The position numbers and the translations under genes are program-made. From positions 1 to 9,990 of the forward strand of contig PGXR01000108.1 of assembly GCA_002839245.1 (NCBI GenBank): a stretch of 9,990 nt of DNA, given 5' to 3'. Source of the DNA: Spirochaetae bacterium HGW-Spirochaetae-7 (GTDB lineage Bacteria > Spirochaetota > Spirochaetia > Treponematales > UBA12059). Under the pieces are notes generated by a model. It was given only the letters and a program-made list of their open reading frames with translations, did no database searches and was not told the DNA's origin. Shown here in pieces: positions 1 through 5,434 of the stretch (position 1 is its first letter; each line of letters begins with the position of its first letter).

Positions 1-197
1 ATGCCGGCTCCGCCGCCGAATGCCGCGAAGGTCTCGGCCAGGCCGAGGCTCGACCGTGCCGGGCTGATGGCGCGTGAAGACGCCAGCAGCGCGTCGCTGT
101 CAATGCCCAGACCCATGGGGCTGTTGCACGATGCGAGGAAGGCTCCCAGTGCCAGGATCCCGATTCCGTTTGTCATTTTGTTCGTAAATGTTCTCAT
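1..197 (-). CDS. Putative lipoprotein, N-terminal part (runs off left edge)
   Basis: The minus-strand frame opens with ATG at 197 and stays open to the window edge, giving 65 complete codons of a longer gene. The start is preceded by AAGAGG seven bases upstream. The first 24 residues form a bacterial lipoprotein signal: a polar, lysine-containing n-region (MRTFTNK), a hydrophobic stretch (GILALGAFLA) and the lipobox LASC with the acylated Cys at 24. The mature part begins NSPMGLG and continues Ala/Ser/Gly-rich with no recognisable domain in the visible portion. I infer export by Sec, diacylglycerol transfer at Cys24 and anchoring in the inner or outer membrane. Function is unknown. It is transcribed divergently from the small regulator gene at 349, across an AT-rich intergenic region, and has its own promoter. 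Confidence 0.8.
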   Translation of the reverse strand, partial: MRTFTNKMTNGIGILALGAFLASCNSPMGLGIDSDALLASSRAISPARSSLGLAETFAAFGGGAG

Positions 198-216
198 TCT
201 TGTACCTCTTGGTTAG

Positions 217-245
217 AGTATATACCATAAATAGCCAAAAAACAA
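217..245 (-). promoter_or_regulatory. Promoter of the lipoprotein gene
   Basis: On the minus strand a -35 box TTGTTT (240-245) and a -10 box TATACT (217-222) are separated by exactly 17 bases. Transcription would start near 210, leaving a leader of about 13 bases that carries the AAGAGG ribosome site. The core TTTATGGTATATACT (217-231) recurs with one mismatch before the surface-protein gene at 9487. Confidence 0.6.
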
Positions 246-270
246 GTATAAAACGTATATATCTGCAACT

Positions 271-293
271 TATTGTGGCCTGTAACAATGCGG
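271..293. promoter_or_regulatory. Possible operator shared with the region at 9402-9427
   Basis: This segment contains a short dyad, ATTGT (272-276) and ACAAT (285-289), within the divergent intergenic region between the lipoprotein and the regulator gene. A closely similar segment lies at 9402-9427 upstream of the surface-protein gene: both read TATTGTGG, then CCTGT, then CAATG, one variable base and GG. The two differ by a 2-base and a 1-base gap and a few substitutions. It may be a regulator binding site; the regulator is not identified. Confidence 0.3.
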
Positions 294-299
294 TTTATA

Positions 300-328
300 T
301 TGAAGGTAACTTCTTCGTGTGTTATTCT
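300..328 (+). promoter_or_regulatory. Promoter of the small regulator gene
   Basis: A -35 box TTGAAG (300-305) and a -10 box TATTCT (323-328) are 17 bases apart. TG at 320-321, one base before the -10 box, makes it an extended -10. The predicted start near 335 lies just before the GGGAG ribosome site at 336-340 and the ATG at 349. Confidence 0.5.
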
Positions 329-348
329 GAGCGCCGGGAGATACTGGT

Positions 349-561
349 ATGTCAGAAAAGAAGACGATGACGCTCAATCTTTCTGAGGATGAAATGAATT
401 CCCTCGATCAGTTGGCTGGGCGGAACGATATGACCAAGACGGCTGTCATAAAGAAGGCAATCAGGATCTATTTGATCCTGGAAGCGAGAATGCAGCGCGG
501 TGAGCATATTTTCGTCGAAGACGAGACGCACAAGATCAAGGTGGAACTCCTGCTCGTGTGA
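349..561 (+). CDS. Ribbon-helix-helix (CopG-like) DNA-binding protein, 70 aa
   Basis: This small protein has the ribbon-helix-helix pattern: a short beta strand (TMTLNLS, residues 6-12), then a first helix (EDEMNSLDQLAGRN) and a second helix (TKTAVIKKAIRIYLILEA). Members bind DNA as dimers, inserting the paired N-terminal strands into the major groove. They act as autorepressors, antitoxins or plasmid and gene regulators. The C-terminal tail (about residues 49-70, GEHIFVEDETHKIKVELLLV) is short and strand-like. The start is set by GGGAG eight bases upstream of ATG. No toxin-like gene follows: the next gene is convergent. An antitoxin role is therefore not supported here, and it may be a stand-alone regulator, perhaps of its own promoter or of the divergent lipoprotein gene. 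Confidence 0.75.
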   Translation: MSEKKTMTLNLSEDEMNSLDQLAGRNDMTKTAVIKKAIRIYLILEARMQRGEHIFVEDETHKIKVELLLV

Positions 562-563
562 AT

Positions 564-603
564 CATTGAGCTGACGCATCGATGGAGCGCGAAATGCTCA
601 ATG
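564..603. repeat. Inverted repeat between convergent genes
   Basis: CATTGAGC (564-571) and GCTCAATG (596-603) are perfect 8-base arms around a 24-base loop. The right arm covers the stop codon of the diguanylate cyclase gene (minus strand). There is no T-run on either side, so it is not a classical intrinsic terminator. It could still slow or protect the 3' ends of both convergent transcripts. Confidence 0.35.
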
Positions 604-1959
604 GCAGTCAGCCATATCATCCATGTTTGTTTGCGTAGCTTCGTAGACGGTGCTGCGATTCTTTCCGGCGGCCTTGGCCGTGTAGAGCGCCGTATCGGCG
701 TTGCGCAGCAGCAGGTCGATGTACCTGTTGGCGCCATCCTCCGCCGCGGCGCCACGGGCATCGCCTGCTGGCTGTATGCCCGCCCGCCCGGAAGCCGCTA
801 GCGCGCTCCGCAGGCCGGCAACTCCGATGCTGACGGTGACCGCGCGCCCCCGGGGCATTGCTGCGGCGGTTTCCCTGGCGATAGCCAACCGTATCCTGTC
901 GCAGCCTTTCAGCGCCGCCTGCTCGTCTATCCCGGGGAAGATGATGGCAAACTCCTCGCCGCCGTAACGCGAGACTATGTCGTAAGCGCGCGCGCTGGCC
1001 GTCATGGCCACGGCTATCTTCTGCAGGGCCAGATCTCCCGCGGCGTGCCCGTCCTGATCGTTGACCGACTTGAAGTCGTCCGCGTCGAGGATGGCGCACG
1101 ACAGCTCCCCCCCGGTACGCAACGCCTTCCTGGTTTCCTGAACGAAGCGCTCCAGCATGAACCGCCTGTTGTGAAGCCCCGTCAGCGGGTCGGTTGTGGC
1201 GGCCCGTGCTAGCTCGGCCCGCAGGTGGTTCAGCTTCTTGCGAAGGCGCAACGCGAAGGCGACGACTATGCCTATCGTCAAGGCCGAGATGGCCACGGCT
1301 GCCACGACTATGAGGACGACGTTCTGACGAAGCCTGCGCTCTATCTCGCCGACGGAGAAGCTCACCGAGATGCCGCCCCGGATGTCTCCCACGTTGTAGC
1401 CCCGCGTAGCATGGCAAGCCAGGCACGACTCCTCGGTCTTCAAGGCTCCCATGTAGCGGAACTCGCGACCCGCGGACCCGTCGACGAATTCCCATCGCTC
1501 GCTGGCGCCCCGCTCGAATTCCTCGAGCGACCGGCGCTCGAAATCGTCCGCGCGGTTCCCGGGGTTGATCGGCTTGAGACTCGTTATCCTGAAACGGTAA
1601 TCGTTCCCGCGGGCCGCTATCTCCGAAATCTCCCGGGTGATCAGGGCGGGGTTGCGCAACGTCAGCATCGATCGATCGGCCGCCTGGAGGTCGGGATGCT
1701 CGAGCCATGGATTGGATACGACCCCGGGTCCTTTTCGGACGTATACGCCGCCGTACTCGGCCGCCCAGCGCCTGGTGAGCACAATCTGCTGGAACAGCGA
1801 CTTGGCCCGTTCGAGGATGATGTCCTGTACCAGGGTCGTATTGCGGATGGCGAAGCCGAGGAAGATGCCGGTGAACAAAATCAGCAGTATGGCGGCCAGC
1901 GACGCGATGAATATTCGGTAAGCGCGCCGTTCGTCCCTGTCGAGCTTGTCGGTATCCAC
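598..1959 (-). CDS. Membrane diguanylate cyclase with periplasmic heme-c (Tll0287-like) sensor domain
   Basis: The protein has 453 residues from the GTG at 1959, which is preceded by AGGAG seven bases upstream; an in-frame ATG at 1974 is possible but lacks a good ribosome site. Order of parts: TM helix about 16-38; periplasmic sensor about 39-212 resembling the Tll0287/DUF3365 PAS-like family, with a c-type heme motif CLACH (179-183); TM helix about 213-238; GGDEF domain about 256-439. The cyclase has DPLTGLHNRR, the metal-binding LDADDF segment and an intact GGEEF active site (333-337). The inhibitory c-di-GMP site RAYD (324-327) lies five residues before GGEEF. It should make c-di-GMP from two GTP, with heme redox state or ligand as the signal. 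An Ala/Gly-rich insertion (about 383-415) lengthens the cyclase near its end. It lies 73 bases downstream of the polyprenyl synthase gene, possibly co-transcribed. Confidence 0.88.
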   Translation of the reverse strand: MDTDKLDRDERRAYRIFIASLAAILLILFTGIFLGFAIRNTTLVQDIILERAKSLFQQIVLTRRWAAEYGGVYVRKGPGVVSNPWLEHPDLQAADRSMLTLRNPALITREISEIAARGNDYRFRITSLKPINPGNRADDFERRSLEEFERGASERWEFVDGSAGREFRYMGALKTEESCLACHATRGYNVGDIRGGISVSFSVGEIERRLRQNVVLIVVAAVAISALTIGIVVAFALRLRKKLNHLRAELARAATTDPLTGLHNRRFMLERFVQETRKALRTGGELSCAILDADDFKSVNDQDGHAAGDLALQKIAVAMTASARAYDIVSRYGGEEFAIIFPGIDEQAALKGCDRIRLAIARETAAAMPRGRAVTVSIGVAGLRSALAASGRAGIQPAGDARGAAAEDGANRYIDLLLRNADTALYTAKAAGKNRSTVYEATQTNMDDMADCH

Positions 1960-2032
1960 CAATGCACTCCTCATTCTCAAGTATGACGGAAACGAACAGA
2001 AATGCAAGTTGACGGGTTGAAAGCCTGGTGGC

Positions 2033-3148
2033 TTACGAACGTCGTTCCAGGCTGAAGGCGACGAGGTCCCGGTACGCTTTCGAGCTCTCCAGAGGCGCGA
2101 TGGCGAGGAATGGTTCCAGCGCTTCTTCCGCCCGGGTCGCGTAGTCGCGCATCCGCCCGGCCATCTGGCTCCTGATGCCCAGGCTCTCCACCTCGGCGCG
2201 CACGAATGCGAGTTCGGTTTCGCCGGAGTCGCGGTTGCCGAACATGGAAATGAGCCTTGCGCGCGACGCCGGAGCGCATAGCTCGAAGAGGCGCAGCCGG
2301 AACAGCGTCTTCTTGTTTTCCCTGATGTCCGCGCCTACGGGCTTCCCGAGGAGCGCGGGGTCGGCGAACAGCCCCAGCTCGTCGTCCTTTAGCTGGAACA
2401 GCACGCCAAGGAGTTCACCCGCGTCCTCGAAGGCGATGCGGATGCCGTCGGGAGCTCCGGCGATCGCGGCTCCAATCGCCAGCGGAAGGCTGAAGGTATA
2501 GCGCCCCGTCTTGAATCGGTACAGCTTCAGGATGGCCTCTTCGTCGGGATCGGCAGGGGAATCGCCGAAAGGGTTGACCGAATCTGGGCGTGCGGCGCCG
2601 TTGACGACATCCTGCATCTGGGCGATGCCCACGAGGCCGAGTTCCCTGGCCGCTATTCCCGAAACTGCGCGGGCACGGGCCGCGCTTACCGGCAGCCCTG
2701 CCAGCAATCGGAATGCGGCGAAGTATGCCAGGTCGCCCGCGCATATGCCCAACGCCTCGCCGTGATGCGCGCAGTCCTCGTAGTCTCCTCGCCGCAAGTT
2801 CTCCTCGTACGCCACATGCACCGTAGGGAAGCCGCGGCGCACGCGGTCCCGGTCCATGATGTCGTCATGCACGAGGAGTCCCGACTGGAACAGCTCCATC
2901 GCGACGCCTGCCAGAACCAGCGCTTCGTCGTCGTCGCCCTCGGCTGCGCAGCCCTTGGCAAGGTCGTATCCCAGCCGTACCAGGCCGCCGCGCAGCATCT
3001 TTCCGCGGGAGCTGAATTCGGCGATCCTCGCCGCAGCTCCCGCACCCAGGTCGCCCGCGACCGCGGCGTACTCGAGCCCGAATTCGTCCATGACGCGTTG
3101 AAGGGTTTCCGAAATGCGGCTCTTGGCGGCTGCGAAGTACTCAAGCAT
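2033..3148 (-). CDS. Polyprenyl diphosphate synthase (trans-isoprenyl chain elongation)
   Basis: The protein has 371 residues from the ATG at 3148, six bases after AAGGAG; the in-frame TTG at 3154 sits directly on that ribosome site and is rejected. It is an all-alpha isoprenoid synthase that condenses isopentenyl diphosphate onto an allylic diphosphate in the cytosol. Visible motifs: GKMLRGG with the substrate-binding Lys50 and Arg53, the first aspartate-rich motif DDIMD (95-99), the KTGRYT segment (Lys213), and the second motif in the altered form DDELG (255-259) instead of DDxxD. The residue five before the first motif is Gly, with no bulky aromatic to stop elongation. A product of C20 or longer is plausible, for example for quinone tails or carrier lipids, but chain length cannot be fixed from sequence. 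It is slightly longer than many relatives (about 300-350). Confidence 0.88.
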   Translation of the reverse strand: MLEYFAAAKSRISETLQRVMDEFGLEYAAVAGDLGAGAAARIAEFSSRGKMLRGGLVRLGYDLAKGCAAEGDDDEALVLAGVAMELFQSGLLVHDDIMDRDRVRRGFPTVHVAYEENLRRGDYEDCAHHGEALGICAGDLAYFAAFRLLAGLPVSAARARAVSGIAARELGLVGIAQMQDVVNGAARPDSVNPFGDSPADPDEEAILKLYRFKTGRYTFSLPLAIGAAIAGAPDGIRIAFEDAGELLGVLFQLKDDELGLFADPALLGKPVGADIRENKKTLFRLRLFELCAPASRARLISMFGNRDSGETELAFVRAEVESLGIRSQMAGRMRDYATRAEEALEPFLAIAPLESSKAYRDLVAFSLERRS

Positions 3149-3184
3149 TATCAACTCCTTGAATTGCGTATGAGCGGCGGCATC

Positions 3185-3213
3185 AGCATAGGGGAAATTG
3201 GCCGGCCGGGCAA
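3185..3213 (-). promoter_or_regulatory. Promoter of the polyprenyl synthase gene
   Basis: On the minus strand, -35 TTGCCC (3208-3213) and -10 TATGCT (3185-3190) are 17 bases apart. Transcription would start near 3178, giving a leader of about 30 bases with AAGGAG before the ATG. The diguanylate cyclase gene downstream may share this transcript. Confidence 0.55.
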
Positions 3214-3228
3214 CAGATGCGCGCCGTC

Positions 3229-3258
3229 TGGAGATGGCCGCGACGCGCGTGCTATGAT
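3229..3258 (+). promoter_or_regulatory. Promoter of the J-domain gene, giving a leaderless mRNA
   Basis: A strong -10 box TATGAT (3253-3258) lies six bases before the ATG at 3265. A modest -35 match, TGGAGA (3229-3234), is 18 bases upstream of it. The usual start distance puts +1 on or next to the A of the ATG. No Shine-Dalgarno sequence is visible before the ATG. Confidence 0.45.
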
Positions 3259-3264
3259 CCCGGG

Positions 3265-3897
3265 ATGACCAACAGGTTCGTCCGCCGCATACGCGAAGGG
3301 GATATCGCTACGCCCGAGGCCTTGAAAGCCGAATTCAAGGCCCTGGCCAAGAGCACGCACCCTGACCTGGCGGGGCCCGGGGCCGAGCTCGCGTTCATAC
3401 GGGTGCGCGAGGACTACGAATCCGCACTGCGCGATTTCGAGCGCCACCGTTTCGGCGATCGCGTCAGGGCCAGCCAACCGGGGCCGGCCGGCGGTGGAGA
3501 CACGGTCAGGGGCGCCTTCGCCGCCATGGGCTTGCTCCGGAGGAGAGGTTTTCCCAAGTCGCCCAGGCACCGGAAGGAAACCTTGCGTTACGATTACGCC
3601 CGCTGGTGCTGCACCCGCGCAATGGCCAGGGCGGACGAACGCGCCGCGGCCGCCTTCGAGCCGTTCGAGCGCTCGATGCTGGAGCTCAAGGCCAGACGGG
3701 GAGGCGTGGCCTCCGATGCGTTGCGTTATCTCGATGCGCTCGTCGAGTATGCCGCCATCGGCCTTCCAGAGCTCCGTACCGCCTTGCTCGTCGATTTGGG
3801 CAGCCTGCGGACCGATCCCCGGCTGCCAGCCGATGCGCTGGGATTCCTGTCGGTGCTGTCGGCATGGCTTGGAATAGGCACCGCCCTGCCCGTTTGA
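3265..3897 (+). CDS. J-domain-like protein, 210 aa
   Basis: Residues about 15-60 resemble helices II and III of a J domain. The segment ALKAEFKALAKSTHPDL carries the HPD tripeptide (32-34) that contacts and stimulates Hsp70 (DnaK). It is followed by a helix ELAFIRVREDYESALRDFE that fits helix III. Helix I is short or degenerate: the usual opening with Tyr-Leu-Gly is missing. There is no G/F region or zinc-finger domain. The remaining 150 residues are helical, Ala/Arg/Leu-rich and not recognised; they include adjacent cysteines (WCC). It is therefore a J-domain co-chaperone-like protein of unknown client, or a protein that has kept the fold for another purpose. An upstream in-frame ATG at 3217 would give 226 residues, but the promoter overlaps that extension, so 3265 is preferred. 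Confidence 0.65.
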   Translation: MTNRFVRRIREGDIATPEALKAEFKALAKSTHPDLAGPGAELAFIRVREDYESALRDFERHRFGDRVRASQPGPAGGGDTVRGAFAAMGLLRRRGFPKSPRHRKETLRYDYARWCCTRAMARADERAAAAFEPFERSMLELKARRGGVASDALRYLDALVEYAAIGLPELRTALLVDLGSLRTDPRLPADALGFLSVLSAWLGIGTALPV

Positions 3898-4116
3898 TGG
3901 TTACAAGCCGCAACGGCATGGCATTTCGCCGCTCTCTTCTCCTTACGTAGTGGTCGATCACGAGACCAGACCGGAATGTTCGCCTCTGGAAAATATGGAG
4001 CGGGGTTGGCTGGAGCGGGGTTGGCTTGAGCGAGGGGTGCGCGCCGGGACTCGCAGGCGCATAGGGACCGAATTGCCTCCGGCCAATGAAGGCGTCGCTC
4101 GGGCAGTACCGCCGAT
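3898..4116. other. Intergenic stretch with no supported gene
   Basis: This region lies between the 3' ends of the J-domain gene and ornithine carbamoyltransferase. A plus-strand frame is open here but continues antisense through the carbamoyltransferase gene, so I do not call it. It contains a 15-base tandem repeat (3996-4025) and a small inverted repeat, TGGTC (3951-3955) with GACCA (3964-3968). Confidence 0.5.
3996..4025. repeat. Two perfect tandem copies of a 15-base unit
   Basis: The unit TGGAGCGGGGTTGGC occurs at 3996-4010 and again at 4011-4025. A degenerate partial third copy follows. It lies in noncoding sequence between convergent genes. Confidence 0.85.
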
Positions 4117-4148
4117 AAAAAGAGCGCCCGACCAACGGCTGGGCGCTC
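4117..4148 (-). terminator. Rho-independent terminator of ornithine carbamoyltransferase
   Basis: GAGCGCCC (4122-4129) pairs with GGGCGCTC (4141-4148), an 8-bp GC-rich stem with an 11-base loop. On the minus strand it is followed by TTTTT (4121-4117), about 30 bases past the stop codon. On the plus strand a T7 tract (4156-4162) lies eight bases beyond the stem, so it may also end transcripts of the J-domain gene. Confidence 0.85.
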
Positions 4149-4176
4149 CCTCCCCTTTTTTTCGCAGCAAATATTT

Positions 4177-5178
4177 TTACAGGTTGCCTATCGTAGCGAC
4201 CATAACGGCCTTTATCGTGTGCAGGCGGTTCTCCGCCTCGTCGAAGACGACCGAGTGGCGGCTGCGGAACAGCTCGTCGGAGACTTCCATCTCGGAGAGG
4301 CCGTATTTCTTGAAAGTGTCCTTGCCCACGTCGGTTTCCTGGTCGTGGAACGCTGGCAGGCAGTGGAGGAAGATGCAGCCGGGGTTGCCGGTCTTTTTCA
4401 CGAAGTCCATGGTGACGCGGTAGGCCTGCAGTTGCTTGATGCGCTCCTCGAACTTGGCTTCCTCGCCCATGGAGACCCATACGTCGGTATACAAGACGTC
4501 GGCGCCCTTGAGCGCCTCGTCGACCTTGCCGATGTCGAAGAACTCGATCTTGCCACCGGTAGCGGCCGCGACCTTTTTCATCTCGGCGGTGAGCCCCTCG
4601 TTGGGCCACAGTTCCTTGGGGGCAAGCGCGACGAAGTGGAGGCCCATCTTCGCCGACCCTATCATGAGCGCATTGCCCATGTTGTTGCGTGCGTCGCCGC
4701 AGTAAACCATCTTGACCTTGGACAGCGGCTTGGCTACGTGCTCTTCTATGGTAAGCAGGTCGGCGAGGATCTGGGTGGGGTGGTCGTCGTCGGTCAGGCC
4801 GTTCCACACCGGGACGCCGGCGTACCTGGCGAGGTCGGTGACGAGCTTCTGCGAGAAGCCGCGGTACTGGATGCCGTCGTACATTCGCCCCAGGACCTTG
4901 GCTGTGTCCTCGACCGATTCCTTCTTGCCCATCTGGCTGTTCGTCAGGAAGGTGGCGTTTCCGCCCTCGTCCCAGCAGGCTGTCTCGAAGGCGCAACGGG
5001 TGCGGGTGCTGGCCTTGTCGAAGATGAGGACTATGTTCTTGCGCTCGAGGAGGTTCCCGCGGATGCCCGATCGCTTCTTGGCCTTGAGGTCAGCGGACAG
5101 GTCGAGCATATAGCGGATCTCTTCAGTGCTGAAATCCTTGAGGGTCAGGAAGCTTCTTCCTTTGAGATTGACGGGCAT
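4177..5178 (-). CDS. argF: Ornithine carbamoyltransferase
   Basis: The 333-residue length is normal for the family. It transfers the carbamoyl group from carbamoyl phosphate to ornithine, giving citrulline, in the cytosol. Motifs: STRTR (57-61) for carbamoyl phosphate, HPTQ (133-136), the ornithine-binding DVWVSMG (232-238) and FLHCLP (270-275) with the reactive Cys273. The start is fixed by AGGAGG six bases before ATG. The sequence has the pattern shared by E. coli ArgF/ArgI and catabolic ArcB enzymes, so direction (arginine synthesis or arginine deiminase pathway) cannot be decided from it. No deiminase, carbamate kinase or other arg gene is in the window. The gene appears monocistronic, with its own promoter, an unusual leader of about 85 bases and a strong terminator. 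Confidence 0.96.
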   Translation of the reverse strand: MPVNLKGRSFLTLKDFSTEEIRYMLDLSADLKAKKRSGIRGNLLERKNIVLIFDKASTRTRCAFETACWDEGGNATFLTNSQMGKKESVEDTAKVLGRMYDGIQYRGFSQKLVTDLARYAGVPVWNGLTDDDHPTQILADLLTIEEHVAKPLSKVKMVYCGDARNNMGNALMIGSAKMGLHFVALAPKELWPNEGLTAEMKKVAAATGGKIEFFDIGKVDEALKGADVLYTDVWVSMGEEAKFEERIKQLQAYRVTMDFVKKTGNPGCIFLHCLPAFHDQETDVGKDTFKKYGLSEMEVSDELFRSRHSVVFDEAENRLHTIKAVMVATIGNL

Positions 5179-5206
5179 TGATATCCTCCTGGGGTGATCG
5201 TTGCTT

Positions 5207-5263
5207 TCATGGACGGTGCGGCGCCAGGCGCCGTTCAAGGTCGGCACCAGGCGCTTCCGTCAT
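5207..5263 (-). CDS. Possible 18-codon leader peptide upstream of argF
   Basis: An ATG at 5263 opens a mini-ORF MTEAPGADLERRLAPHRP ending in TGA at 5207, wholly inside the predicted argF leader. Its ATG is eight bases after the -10 box, so it would be translated at the very 5' end of the transcript. It has 3 Arg in 18 codons, including two adjacent ones (codons 11-12), and these fall inside a GC-rich palindrome (5219-5233). This could be a translated attenuation leader that senses arginine or translation, or a chance ORF. No terminator T-run follows the palindrome. Confidence 0.25.
   Translation of the reverse strand: MTEAPGADLERRLAPHRP
5219..5254. repeat. GC-rich palindrome and its near-direct repeat in the argF leader
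   Basis: CGGCGCCAGGCGCCG (5219-5233) is a perfect inverted repeat around one central A. A 13-base sequence at 5242-5254 repeats its first part with one mismatch, offset by 23 bases. A further GGCGCC lies in the promoter spacer (5283-5288). These may be RNA structure in the leader or protein binding sites. Confidence 0.5.
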
Positions 5264-5271
5264 GCGTTTGC

Positions 5272-5300
5272 GGTATAGCATCGGCGCCGCGTGAGGTCAA
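5272..5300 (-). promoter_or_regulatory. Promoter of argF
   Basis: On the minus strand, -35 TTGACC (5295-5300) and -10 TATACC (5272-5277) are 17 bases apart, a close sigma70 match. Transcription would start near 5265-5263. The -35 box is also one arm of an inverted repeat, GGTCAA (5295-5300) with TTGACC (5320-5325). That suggests a regulator could bind over it. Confidence 0.7.
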
Positions 5301-5356
5301 GTGTTGGCTCGTATCCACCTTGACCGCATAAAAATACTGGTGCTGCGAACTCGTCC

Positions 5357-5385
5357 TTGCTCTCTGAATTGAAGCATGTTACTAT
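5357..5385 (+). promoter_or_regulatory. Promoter of the VOC gene
   Basis: -35 TTGCTC (5357-5362) and -10 TACTAT (5380-5385) are 17 bases apart. The predicted start, near 5392, is at the left edge of the 20-base palindrome. Repressor binding there would block early transcription. Confidence 0.45.
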
Positions 5386-5390
5386 GTTTC

Positions 5391-5410
5391 ATATAGGATA
5401 TATCCTATAT
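5391..5410. promoter_or_regulatory. Perfect 20-base palindromic operator candidate
   Basis: ATATAGGATATATCCTATAT is a perfect inverted repeat with no spacer, 24 bases before the VOC gene's start codon and just downstream of its likely -10 box. Such symmetry is typical of a site for a dimeric repressor. No candidate repressor gene is adjacent, and I cannot assign a family. Confidence 0.6.
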
Positions 5411-5434
5411 TGATAACCATTTGAAGGAGCTGCC

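Noticed and set aside
1225..1986. Long plus-strand ORF of 253 codons
   Set aside because: It lies entirely opposite the diguanylate cyclase gene, which has complete domain signatures. GC-rich codon use opens the other strand.
2021..2034. Hairpin AAGCC-TGGT-GGCTT after the polyprenyl synthase gene, as terminator
   Set aside because: Five pairs with no T-run are too weak. Read-through into the diguanylate cyclase gene is likely.
3950..4423. Plus-strand ORF of 157 codons with a WLERG repeat
   Set aside because: More than half of it is antisense to argF, the repeat is just the 15-base tandem repeat translated, and there is no ribosome site or domain.
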